Source: Parachlamydiaceae bacterium (lineage in GTDB: Bacteria > Chlamydiota > Chlamydiia > Chlamydiales > Parachlamydiaceae). Taken from it: a stretch of DNA of 10,943 nt. Below the pieces are notes generated by a model. It searched no databases and was not told the origin of the DNA. It saw only the letters and a list, made by a program, of their open reading frames with translations. Positions 1 to 6,301 of this stretch are shown here, piece by piece (position 1 is the first letter of the stretch; every line of letters begins with the position of its first letter). Position numbers and translations under genes: made by a program. The stretch spans positions 1 to 10,943 of the forward strand of contig JAUXSJ010000071.1 of NCBI GenBank assembly GCA_030679615.1, read 5' to 3'.

Positions 1-3
1 GAT

Positions 4-66
4 ATCCGAACCATAAAAAAGCGAAGGCAGGGCCTTCGCACTCCAAAAGGTATGTTGAAGCCATGA
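4..66. repeat. Hairpin repeat, copy A
   Basis: This stretch recurs at 3020-3078. Both copies start ATCCGAACCAT, continue through an 8-bp stem (GCGAAGGC / GCCTTCGC, 3-nt loop) and reach CACTCCAAAAG, with an A/G change and a 2-base length difference before the stem. Beyond that the similarity fades. Each copy sits just past the stop codon of an unrelated minus-strand gene. The repeat may extend left of the window. Confidence 0.85.
15..39 (-). terminator. Intrinsic terminator of the MFS transporter gene
   Basis: Read on the minus strand this is a perfect 8-bp GC-rich stem (GCGAAGGC, loop CCT, GCCTTCGC) followed at once by six T residues. It lies about 40 bp past the transporter stop codon. It meets the textbook form of a Rho-independent terminator and is part of repeat copy A. 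Confidence 0.75.
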
Positions 67-79
67 CAGGCCTGTGTAA

Positions 80-1315
80 TTATGCATTCGTTGAATAAGC
101 ATCGTTTGAATTAAGTTTGTATCGATAGAGTGCCATTCGAATAGCAGCTAAAATGCATAAGCATCCACTAATACAAATCACAGATAATGATCCGAAATGG
201 GCGAGTAAATATCCCCCAAGTATTGGCACAAACATTCCTCTAACACCCACTGCAATGACATTAATTCCACTAAATGGAGAACTATTCTCTTCTTTTGCAA
301 AAATTGGTCCAGATAAATTCCAACTCAATTCATTTCCAGCTTGCATTAATCCATAGATGAGATAGGCAAAATACAACCATATGATTTCAGATTGCGCTGA
401 AACAAGGAAAATAGTGAATACGGCTGCCAAAGAGGCAATTACTGAGCCTAAGTAAAATAAATCTACTTTTTGAATCCATCGTACCCAAAGAGGCGAACTA
501 CAAGCAAATCCAATTCCTTTGCATAGAGTGATCGCGACACCTAATTCGGTGTAACTTAAATGAAGCTTGTCGACAAAAAAAACAGGGAGCGCTGGTTGTA
601 TAATCATTAAGCCACTTCCAATAAACATAAATCCAATTTGAAATTTTGCAAAATCAGGACGTTTTTTTAAAAGAGTCCATGCATTTTTCCATGGTTGAAA
701 GAGAGGGTGAAATGAATTGGATTCTGGAGAATCAGATTTTAAAATAAAAGCTTTCATCAATCTTTGCCAGATTGTTGCTGTTAAAGCTACTAAAGCAGCA
801 ATAGGAAACATCCATCGCCAAGCTTGTGTCCATTCATCTAAAAGCCATCCAATCGCAAAAGGAAGAAGTCCTCCGCCCAGATAGCCAAAAGCTTGTGTGT
901 AAGAAAAAATTTTATCTCTATGGTGAGATGGAATGTTTTTTTTTAGGAGTTCCATCCAAGTAGGCATCATTCCAACTTGTAAAAACATAAATAAACCAAA
1001 ACAAAAAATGATGTACCAAGAAGATTCAATGAATGGAAATAATAAAAAAGGAAGGTAGGCACACCATCTTGCTAAAATAATGCTTTTCATTAGTTTTCCA
1101 GATTCTTGTACATGATGAGACCAATAAGAAGAAAGAATCGAAACTAATGGTTTTAAAGTAATCATTAAAGCGAGTTGAAATGGAGTCGCTTGTAAATCCT
1201 TATAAAGGATGATGGGTAAAAGATTAAAAAGACCCCAAAAAGGAGTGTCGAGGACACGAGTCCATACGTAGGCTGCTTTTGTTTGCAAATAAGAAGATTC
1301 AAGAGATTGATTCAT
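80..1315 (-). CDS. MFS family transporter, substrate unknown
   Basis: A 411-residue inner-membrane protein with about twelve hydrophobic helices in two halves, separated by a hydrophilic loop around residues 190-220. This is the major facilitator superfamily architecture at its usual length. The N-terminal half has the glycine-rich FGYLGGGLLPFAIGWLLD segment (residues 143-160). The C-terminal half has a polar GNELSWNLSGP segment (327-337) and a VRGMFVPILGG helix start (358-368), both seen in drug-efflux or solute-uptake type carriers. The sequence does not show whether it imports or exports, or what it carries. The ATG at 1315 puts a short cytosolic tail before helix 1; no clear Shine-Dalgarno precedes it. 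The gene is monocistronic, divergent from rlmD and followed by a terminator hairpin. A nucleotide or sugar-phosphate carrier would suit an intracellular bacterium, but that is only a guess. Confidence 0.85.
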   Translation of the reverse strand: MNQSLESSYLQTKAAYVWTRVLDTPFWGLFNLLPIILYKDLQATPFQLALMITLKPLVSILSSYWSHHVQESGKLMKSIILARWCAYLPFLLFPFIESSWYIIFCFGLFMFLQVGMMPTWMELLKKNIPSHHRDKIFSYTQAFGYLGGGLLPFAIGWLLDEWTQAWRWMFPIAALVALTATIWQRLMKAFILKSDSPESNSFHPLFQPWKNAWTLLKKRPDFAKFQIGFMFIGSGLMIIQPALPVFFVDKLHLSYTELGVAITLCKGIGFACSSPLWVRWIQKVDLFYLGSVIASLAAVFTIFLVSAQSEIIWLYFAYLIYGLMQAGNELSWNLSGPIFAKEENSSPFSGINVIAVGVRGMFVPILGGYLLAHFGSLSVICISGCLCILAAIRMALYRYKLNSNDAYSTNA

Positions 1316-1348
1316 TATTATTTAAGTCATGTTTTTTATTAAGTATCA

Positions 1349-1377
1349 ATTATATAGATAAAAGTTATTTAAGAAAA
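1349..1377 (-). promoter_or_regulatory. Candidate promoter of the MFS gene
   Basis: On the minus strand a perfect TATAAT (1349-1354) lies 34 bp before the transporter ATG, with a weak -35-like TTTTCT (1372-1377) 17 bp upstream. The surroundings are very AT-rich, so chance matches are common. Confidence 0.3.
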
Positions 1378-1440
1378 TATTTATTATAAATAATAAGATG
1401 GCTTCTTGAGTTTTTTTATAAAATAATATAAACTATTTTC

Positions 1441-2793
1441 ATGATTTTAGAAGTTGGACAAGAATATGATCTAATCATTGATCGATTAGGTGTAAATGGA
1501 GAGGGCGTCGCCAATTTAGGCGGATTTGTTCTTTTCATTGAAGGCGCTTTACCTCAAGAAAAAGTGAGGGTAAAGCTTTATGAGAAGCGTAAAAATTTCG
1601 GTCGAGCTTCTATAGTAAAATTTTTATTTAAATCTGAAAGCCGTCAGGATCCACCTTGCCAATTGTATGATCAATGTGGTGGATGTCAACTGATGCATTT
1701 TAATTACTCATCCCAACTTGAATTTAAGCGAACATGTGTGGTGGATGCAATATCACGGATCGCTAAAATCGAGAATGCTCCAGTCCGTTCATGTGTTCCT
1801 TCCCCAAAAGAATTGGCTTATCGAAATAAAATACAAATGCCAGCAACAAATCAATCTCCGTTTCAACTTGGATTATATGCGCGTCAATCACATGACTTAA
1901 TTCCTGTTGATTTTTGTCATATTCATTGCGATTTGGGTGAAAAAATTTTAGCTGATGTAAAGAAAATTTTAAAAATAGCAGCTTGTTTTTCAATTAAGCA
2001 TGTTTTGATTAAAACTGCAGTGCATACGAATGAAGTTTTAGTGATTCTCGTGACAAGTAAAAAAGATGATGAAATTTTTATTCCTTTAGGTAACAAAATA
2101 TTTGATGACGTTCCTGAAATTAAAGGGGTTGTTCAAAATATTAATCCAATCGAAAACAATGTGATATTAAGTCAGACCTATCGAACTTTAGCAGGAAATG
2201 GATACATTCATGATAACATGATAGGGCACCGAATTAAAATTTCTGCTGCATCATTTTTTCAGGTAAACCCTCTTCAAGCCGAGCAGCTTTATTTAAAAGC
2301 GATTGAATTATGTGATTTGAAGAAAGATGAAATTGCTTTAGATGCTTATTGCGGTGTAGGCACATTGACACTTGCCCTTGCAATGAATGCAAAGGAAGTT
2401 ATCGGTGTAGAGTGCGTGTCAGAGGCAATTATTAATGCTAAGGAAAATGCAAACGTAAATCATATAAAAAATGTGAAATTTGTTTGTTCAAAATCTGAAG
2501 AGTATATTCAACAATTAGTTTCAAATAAGAAAAAAATTGATGTGGCTTTATTGAATCCACCGAGAAAAGGCTGTGAGCGTCAATTTTTGATAGAATTAAT
2601 TAAATTATCCCCTCAGCGCATTGTTTATATTTCATGCGATCCAGCAACATTGGCAAGAGATCTGCAAATTCTTTGTTCAGAAGGGTATGTTTTGAATGTG
2701 GCGATTCCTTTTGATATGTTTCCTCAAACGGCACATGTTGAAACGATCGTGCGTCTTTCTAAGAGTGTTGTTGATGTAATCGCATCTTCATAA
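1441..2793 (+). CDS. rlmD: 23S rRNA (uracil-5-)-methyltransferase, RlmD/RumA type
   Basis: A 450-residue, SAM-dependent, cytosolic enzyme of the TrmA/RlmC/RlmD family, which makes 5-methyluridine in RNA. An N-terminal TRAM-like beta-barrel (about 1-62) is followed by the cluster motif C73-x5-C79-x2-C82 with a fourth cysteine at C159, as in [4Fe-4S] RlmD. SAM-binding motif I is DAYCGVGTLTLALA (301-314). The catalytic nucleophile is C399 in YISCDPATLARDL, and the proton-abstracting glutamate is E434 in FDMFPQTAHVETI. The usual DPPR motif reads NPPR here (N372). The length is normal and all catalytic parts are present, so the protein is probably functional. The ATG at 1441 begins the TRAM domain directly; no Shine-Dalgarno is visible. 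Which uracil it methylates (1939 or 747) cannot be read from the sequence. A decayed copy of its 3' end lies at 2921-2963. Confidence 0.93.
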   Translation: MILEVGQEYDLIIDRLGVNGEGVANLGGFVLFIEGALPQEKVRVKLYEKRKNFGRASIVKFLFKSESRQDPPCQLYDQCGGCQLMHFNYSSQLEFKRTCVVDAISRIAKIENAPVRSCVPSPKELAYRNKIQMPATNQSPFQLGLYARQSHDLIPVDFCHIHCDLGEKILADVKKILKIAACFSIKHVLIKTAVHTNEVLVILVTSKKDDEIFIPLGNKIFDDVPEIKGVVQNINPIENNVILSQTYRTLAGNGYIHDNMIGHRIKISAASFFQVNPLQAEQLYLKAIELCDLKKDEIALDAYCGVGTLTLALAMNAKEVIGVECVSEAIINAKENANVNHIKNVKFVCSKSEEYIQQLVSNKKKIDVALLNPPRKGCERQFLIELIKLSPQRIVYISCDPATLARDLQILCSEGYVLNVAIPFDMFPQTAHVETIVRLSKSVVDVIASS

Positions 2794-2833
2794 TACATTT
2801 TGGAGTGAGTGCGACTTGTCACCGCTTTATTAT

Positions 2834-2851
2834 GCTTCGACTTGTCGAAGC
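2834..2851. repeat. Perfect palindromic hairpin downstream of rlmD
   Basis: GCTTCGAC-TT-GTCGAAGC is an 8-bp perfect stem with a 2-nt loop. A degenerate relative with the same CGACTTGTC core lies just upstream at 2812-2820, which suggests two modules of one small repeat family. It lies 41 bp after the rlmD stop and could stabilise or end that transcript, although no T-tract follows. Confidence 0.7.
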
Positions 2852-2920
2852 TCTTTGCTATGGTTTGATTCACTTTATTCTGCAGCGAGCTTTCTATTCC
2901 AACCGAAAGAGACTACGCAA

Positions 2921-2963
2921 ATTGGCAAGAGGTTTGCAAATTTTTTGTTCAGAGAGAATTTAA
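2921..2963 (+). pseudogene. Decayed fragment of an rlmD 3' end
   Basis: Positions 2921-2954 match rlmD positions 2649-2682 at 30 of 34 bases, and all four differences are transitions. Translated in the matching frame the fragment reads LARGLQIFCSE, against LARDLQILCSE in the intact gene, then diverges and meets a TAA at 2961-2963. Upstream the similarity is lost. It looks like the relic of a partial tandem duplication or of a second rlmD-like gene, with no plausible coding role of its own. Confidence 0.75.
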
Positions 2964-3019
2964 TGACGTGATATTATTCTCAACTCCATCAATTGATCTT
3001 TAAAAGTGTCTATAAGAAC

Positions 3020-3078
3020 ATCCGAACCATGAAAGCGAAGGCAGGGCCTTCGCACTCCAAAAGATGTTTTGGAGTCAT
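3020..3078. repeat. Hairpin repeat, copy B
   Basis: Second copy of the repeat at 4-66, with the same ATCCGAACCAT start and the same 8-bp stem (3035-3042 with 3046-3053). Here the tail forms a second stem that copy A lacks: ACTCCAAAA (3054-3062), loop GATG, TTTTGGAGT (3067-3075). It ends about 6 bp before the stop codon of the minus-strand gene. Confidence 0.85.
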
Positions 3079-3083
3079 TTTTA
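3035..3083. terminator. Double hairpin, likely bidirectional terminator
   Basis: Two adjacent stems (8 bp and 9 bp) lie between the convergent rlmD and the exported-protein gene. Read on the plus strand, the second stem is followed by CATTTTTATTT, a fair T-tract. Read on the minus strand, the first stem is followed by only TTTC, so termination in that direction may be weaker than at copy A. Confidence 0.5.
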
Positions 3084-3084
3084 T

Positions 3085-3645
3085 TTAAAAACGGTAACCT
3101 AAGCTTCCCCCAATCCTATACCCACCTATTTGATCTTTGCCAGAACTTTGGAGCTTTACTTTTTGAAAATAACAATCTAAAAATAAATCAAGTAAAAGGT
3201 TTTGTCTAATTGCAACGTAAGATCCTGATTTAATCACATATCCAAATTTGTCTATGTTTATACGGTTTTTAATTGGATATTCATTCTTTATATTTAAAAA
3301 TATGTAAGATAATCCCAATCCAAAACAAGGCTTAAGATTCTCAAGAGATAGTAATTGATGTTTTGTTACACTATTTGGAATGAGGGGTAAAGTTAGATCA
3401 TCATATAATTCTTTGGTAACTTCCTTGTTTTTGAAATAATGATAATTACCAAAGACTTTTGTGTTTTTTTGATTAAATTCAAAGGTTTCTTCTGAATCAC
3501 TGTAAGAAACTTCTTGAGCTTCTTGAGTTTGAGAATAAGAGTAATTTAATTTTATTTTTTCAATCCAATTCAATGCATATGTCTGATTAAAAAAAAGAAA
3601 AACGAATAAAAATAAAGCCCTTATTCTCATAAAGTGATGATCCAT
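3085..3645 (-). CDS. Small exported protein, probable outer-membrane beta-barrel
   Basis: A 186-residue protein of no family I recognise. It starts with a positively charged stretch and a hydrophobic core (residues 9-19), then QTYA-LN, a good signal peptidase I site near residue 24. The mature part has alternating hydrophobic and polar residues typical of beta-strands, notably KPCFGLGLSYIFLNI (106-120) and LLLDLFLDCYFQKVKLQ (150-166). It ends IGGSLGYRF with a C-terminal phenylalanine, the signature of proteins inserted by the BamA machinery. The first 60 mature residues are polar and could be a periplasmic or surface part. An alternative start at M6 would keep a standard signal peptide; neither start has a clear Shine-Dalgarno. 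It is a monocistronic gene, convergent with rlmD and divergent from the J-domain gene. A small porin-like or lineage-specific surface protein is the best reading. Confidence 0.7.
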   Translation of the reverse strand: MDHHFMRIRALFLFVFLFFNQTYALNWIEKIKLNYSYSQTQEAQEVSYSDSEETFEFNQKNTKVFGNYHYFKNKEVTKELYDDLTLPLIPNSVTKHQLLSLENLKPCFGLGLSYIFLNIKNEYPIKNRINIDKFGYVIKSGSYVAIRQNLLLDLFLDCYFQKVKLQSSGKDQIGGYRIGGSLGYRF

Positions 3646-3916
3646 TATAACAGATGAAATTTTTAATTATATTTATTAAAACAAATAACTTAAAAAATAA
3701 TTTATGTAAACTTTCAAAAATAAAATAATTCATTCAAAAAAAGTGAAAGTATTTTTTTACTTCTTTGGATGATATTTGAGTAAAATGATAAGTTGTTAAA
3801 ATAAAACAACTTATTAATTAACTATTAGTATATTTTTTTTGTATACATTAATTATAATTTTGATTTATTATTAATATAATTATGATTTTTTTTAAAAAAA
3901 GGTAATAAAATAATTT
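3646..3916. other. Very AT-rich divergent intergenic region
   Basis: This 271-bp stretch between two divergent genes is made almost wholly of A and T, with long homopolymer runs, and should hold both promoters. TATAAT-like hexamers occur (for example 3853-3858 and 3875-3880), but no matching -35 box stands out. A GTATAC dyad lies at 3841-3846. No RNA gene or small coding frame is recognisable. Confidence 0.6.
3788..3814. promoter_or_regulatory. 10-bp hairpin or operator-like dyad
   Basis: ATAAGTTGTT (3788-3797) and AACAACTTAT (3805-3814) are perfect inverted repeats around a 7-nt AT loop. They lie about 100 bp before the J-domain gene and 143 bp before the exported-protein gene. The dyad could bind a dimeric regulator or fold in a leader RNA. 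A long T-run follows at 3832-3840. Confidence 0.4.
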
Positions 3917-5071
3917 ATGAAATTAATTACATCTGGGAATGACATCTCTGTATGGCCTTCAACTTTCAAGGTTATCGAAGCACCGATTAGTATTTTGAAT
4001 AAAGCGTTGAATAGTGAAGGGAATGTATTAGATCTTTTTACACCAGATATAAATGTAGAAAGACGTTGGGTTTACATTAAAGATCGAACGAAGTTTTTTA
4101 TGTATGAAGTTAGAAACGACTGTAGTCTTGAAGGCATAAGATCGCGATCTTCAGAGATATTGTTAGGTTTCTTAGATTTTAGATATGATATTGAAACTGT
4201 AGCTCGTCATTTATATGAAAGAAAAATCACGATTTTAATTCTAGGAGCCATGGTAATAGCTCACCCCATTTCATGGATGCTTACGCCTTGTACAATAACT
4301 GCAGATATTATTGCTGGAATTATTCAGGCTGGAATCTATACTTTTGGTGGAGCAGAAAAAAAAGAAATCCTTTCTATTCTTCATAAAAAAATTATAGCTT
4401 CTCCTGCTCAACAAGTTATTTATACGATTTCAAATACTGTAATTTATGCATTTTTTGGAGCAACAAGTTATATAAATGGATATTCATTTCTTAAATCATT
4501 TGTTGGTAGCATGTTCTCTACTGCCTTTTTAGCAAATTATCTCTACTATGCATCTCATTCTGCAGTCGCTTCACTTCCTGAATTTTTGATACCAGATGGA
4601 TTTAATATTTTTATTGATGGTGGAGCAATCGATATACATGGAAAGAGGACTTTTGATCCAGAAAAGGGATATAGAGAGTATAAGCAAAATAGAAAGTGTA
4701 CAGAACATACAGATTCTGAAGGAAATAAATGTTATACATATCAGGCTTATAATTCAAAAATATACTCTAGTGTTAGAGATAGTCTTGAGGAAGATTTGAA
4801 AAAAATTATTCCGAACGAATATTTCGAAGGTATAAAAAAGTGGTTTAATGAAAATAAAGAACCTTTCACTCTTTTTGGATTTTCTTCCATCCAAAATTTT
4901 GATTCAAAAAAATTAATATTAAATTATTATAAATTATGCTTAAAATATCATCCCGACCGTCTTTCACCCGACCTGAATGATGAAGCTAACATTTGGATGC
5001 GAGTAATTAATACTGCTCGTGAGCATGTAGAAGAACAATATGAAAAATCAAAAAAAAATTCATCCCTTTAA
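3917..5071 (+). CDS. Membrane protein with C-terminal J-domain, possible inclusion-membrane effector
   Basis: A 384-residue protein. Residues 1-100 are soluble and match no family I know. Two hydrophobic blocks follow: about 103-143 and about 166-215, each long enough for a helical hairpin and separated by a charged KKEILSILHKK linker. A soluble part with a CTEHTDSEGNKCYTY segment comes next. The C-terminus (about 316-375) is a J-domain: FTLFGFSS opens it, and the invariant H345-P346-D347 sits in CLKYHPDRLSPD between predicted helices II and III. J-domains stimulate Hsp70 ATPases. Paired hydrophobic hairpins are typical of chlamydial Inc proteins inserted in the host vacuole membrane, which would expose the J-domain to host Hsp70. 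A membrane-bound co-chaperone for bacterial DnaK is the alternative. It is not a classical DnaJ: the J-domain is at the wrong end and there is no G/F or zinc region. A weak AAGG lies 14 bp before the ATG. Confidence 0.75.
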   Translation: MKLITSGNDISVWPSTFKVIEAPISILNKALNSEGNVLDLFTPDINVERRWVYIKDRTKFFMYEVRNDCSLEGIRSRSSEILLGFLDFRYDIETVARHLYERKITILILGAMVIAHPISWMLTPCTITADIIAGIIQAGIYTFGGAEKKEILSILHKKIIASPAQQVIYTISNTVIYAFFGATSYINGYSFLKSFVGSMFSTAFLANYLYYASHSAVASLPEFLIPDGFNIFIDGGAIDIHGKRTFDPEKGYREYKQNRKCTEHTDSEGNKCYTYQAYNSKIYSSVRDSLEEDLKKIIPNEYFEGIKKWFNENKEPFTLFGFSSIQNFDSKKLILNYYKLCLKYHPDRLSPDLNDEANIWMRVINTAREHVEEQYEKSKKNSSL

Positions 5072-5155
5072 ACAATTCTTATTAAAAATTCGTTACTTGA
5101 ATGGTTTCTGAAAGGTTTATTAGAGTCTTAGGATATCTCCAATGTTTTCAAAATA

Positions 5156-5267
5156 AAAAGAACAAGATAAGCAGGATCGCAAGCGGCAAGATGGGCATGA
5201 TAATAGGGAATGGATATTCTTATCTTGCATATCTTGCCGCTTGCGATCCTGCTTATCCTGTTTTTTT
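5156..5267. repeat. Long inverted repeat between convergent genes
   Basis: The arms at 5161-5192 and 5231-5262 are 32 bp each with one A/C mismatch. They extend by a G-T wobble and four A-T pairs to 5156 and 5267. The 38-nt loop carries another copy of the ATCTTGC motif next to the right arm. The arms are far richer in GC than the flanking sequence. No coding role is apparent, and the form suits a small hairpin repeat or MITE-like element. Confidence 0.85.
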
Positions 5268-5270
5268 ATT
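5156..5270. terminator. Probable bidirectional terminator for the J-domain gene and dusB
   Basis: On the plus strand the long stem ends in a run of seven T residues (5261-5267). On the minus strand it ends in GTTCTTTTTATTTT. It starts 85 bp after the J-domain gene stop and ends 6 bp from the dusB stop, so one structure can close both convergent transcripts. Confidence 0.6.
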
Positions 5271-5272
5271 AA

Positions 5273-6301
5273 TCAACACTCGCAATTCATTTCTTCATCT
5301 GAATTGGATTCGTTAATCATTTCACCTAAAGGAAAATTTAAGATGAGATCTTCAATGTCTTGAATACTTTGAGATCGACTAATGCATTCTCGGAATTGAC
5401 GTGTTCCAGAAGATTTTTTTAAATACCAACAGCCAATTCGGCGCATATCAACACAGACACGATGATCATGGTGATATTTTTTAGTGGCTAAAAAATGTTC
5501 ATATAAAGCAGTACGACATTCTTCTAAGTTTCTTTCATGAATTGGAAGCCCTAAAGAATAATTTAAAATATCTTCAACCGCCCAAGGACGACCCATTGTT
5601 CCTCTTGCGACTAAAACTGCATCACAACCAGTTTGTGTAATGGCTTTTTCTGCAGAAGGACTATCGATAATGTCTCCATTACCAATAATTAAAATGGAAT
5701 TCGCTTCATCTTTACAAGCTTTTATGTAATCCCAATTCGCTGGACCTTTATAACCCTGTTGACGGGTTCTTCCATGAATACAAATTGCTTTAGCTCCTGC
5801 TTTTTCAGCAATTTTCATGATTTCAACGGCGTTGATGGATTGATCATCCCAACCCGCTCGAATTTTAACGGTAACCGGGATTTTTACTGACGAAACAATT
5901 TCTGCAAGAACATCGCCAATGAGTTGAGGAGTTTTTAACATGCCAGATCCACTACCGTCCTTTGTCACTTTATCAACAGGACAGCCACAGTTTAAATCAA
6001 TCACATCAAAACCCAGGTCTTCAACGATTTTTGCAGCTTGTTTTGCAAGAGAAGGCTTACTTCCACATAGCTGCGCGCCAATGGGATGCATATCAGGTGA
6101 ATAGTCAAGAATGTGAAATGTTCCCGTATCATAGCGGACAATTGCATCCATTTTAACCATTTCGCAATACATTAACCCAGGTTTGTATTTTGCTGACATT
6201 TTGCGAAAAGGGAAATCAGAGCACCCAGCAAGAGGAGCATAAAAGACTCGATTTTTTAATGTAAGAGAACCTAATTGAATAGGTTGATGAAGAGAGCTCA
6301 A
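5273..6301 (-). CDS. dusB: tRNA-dihydrouridine synthase, DusB family
   Basis: A 342-residue flavoenzyme that reduces uridines in tRNA to dihydrouridine with FMN and NAD(P)H in the cytosol. An FMN-binding TIM barrel opens with NRVFYAPLAGCSDFPFR (17-33). The catalytic cysteine is C107 in LNCGCPVDKV. FMN and substrate contacts are K146 (VKIRAG), H176 (CIHGRTRQQGYKG), the GNGDI phosphate loop (207-211) and ARGTMGRPW (232-240). The C-terminal helical tRNA-binding domain starts near 250 and ends in an acidic, cysteine-containing tail (about 330-342). There is no ATG at a suitable place. Translation must start at TTG (6299-6301), which overlaps the yggT stop as TTGA and has an AGGA ribosome site 8 bp upstream. 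The next in-frame ATG (M35) would delete the first barrel strand. It is co-transcribed and probably translationally coupled with yggT. Chlamydiae carry the equivalent gene (CT644, from memory) beside the same downstream block. Confidence 0.93.
   Translation of the reverse strand: MSSLHQPIQLGSLTLKNRVFYAPLAGCSDFPFRKMSAKYKPGLMYCEMVKMDAIVRYDTGTFHILDYSPDMHPIGAQLCGSKPSLAKQAAKIVEDLGFDVIDLNCGCPVDKVTKDGSGSGMLKTPQLIGDVLAEIVSSVKIPVTVKIRAGWDDQSINAVEIMKIAEKAGAKAICIHGRTRQQGYKGPANWDYIKACKDEANSILIIGNGDIIDSPSAEKAITQTGCDAVLVARGTMGRPWAVEDILNYSLGLPIHERNLEECRTALYEHFLATKKYHHDHRVCVDMRRIGCWYLKKSSGTRQFRECISRSQSIQDIEDLILNFPLGEMINESNSDEEMNCEC

Larger units (their letters stand above)
2798..3062. repeat. Possible degenerate mobile element bounded by inverted repeats
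   Basis: The left edge, TTTTGGAGTGAGTGCGA (2798-2814), mirrors the right edge, TCGCACTCCAAAA (3050-3062), if a 4-base tandem GAGT/GAGT step is allowed. Together they would form terminal inverted repeats of about 13 bp around 265 bp. Inside are a palindrome, a gene fragment and most of repeat copy B. No transposase is present and no target-site duplication was identified. The region may instead be a pile-up of separate hairpin repeats. Confidence 0.35.

Noticed and set aside
153..356. Plus-strand open frame opposite the MFS gene
   Set aside because: It is antisense to a gene with clear membrane-helix structure and has no ribosome site.
1406..1432. Promoter TTGAGT / TATAAA before rlmD
   Set aside because: The spacer is only 15 bp and the -10 box would lie 8 bp from the ATG; in such AT-rich sequence this is likely chance.
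1763..1993. Minus-strand open frame inside rlmD
   Set aside because: It lies wholly in another frame of a well-supported gene and shows no domain or start signal.
3917..5071. Classical DnaJ chaperone
   Set aside because: The J-domain is C-terminal, the G/F-rich and zinc-finger regions are missing and the protein has long hydrophobic blocks.
5101..5316. Open frame of 71 codons on the plus strand between the J-domain gene and dusB
   Set aside because: It runs straight through both arms of the long inverted repeat and into the end of dusB, has no ribosome site and encodes nothing recognisable.
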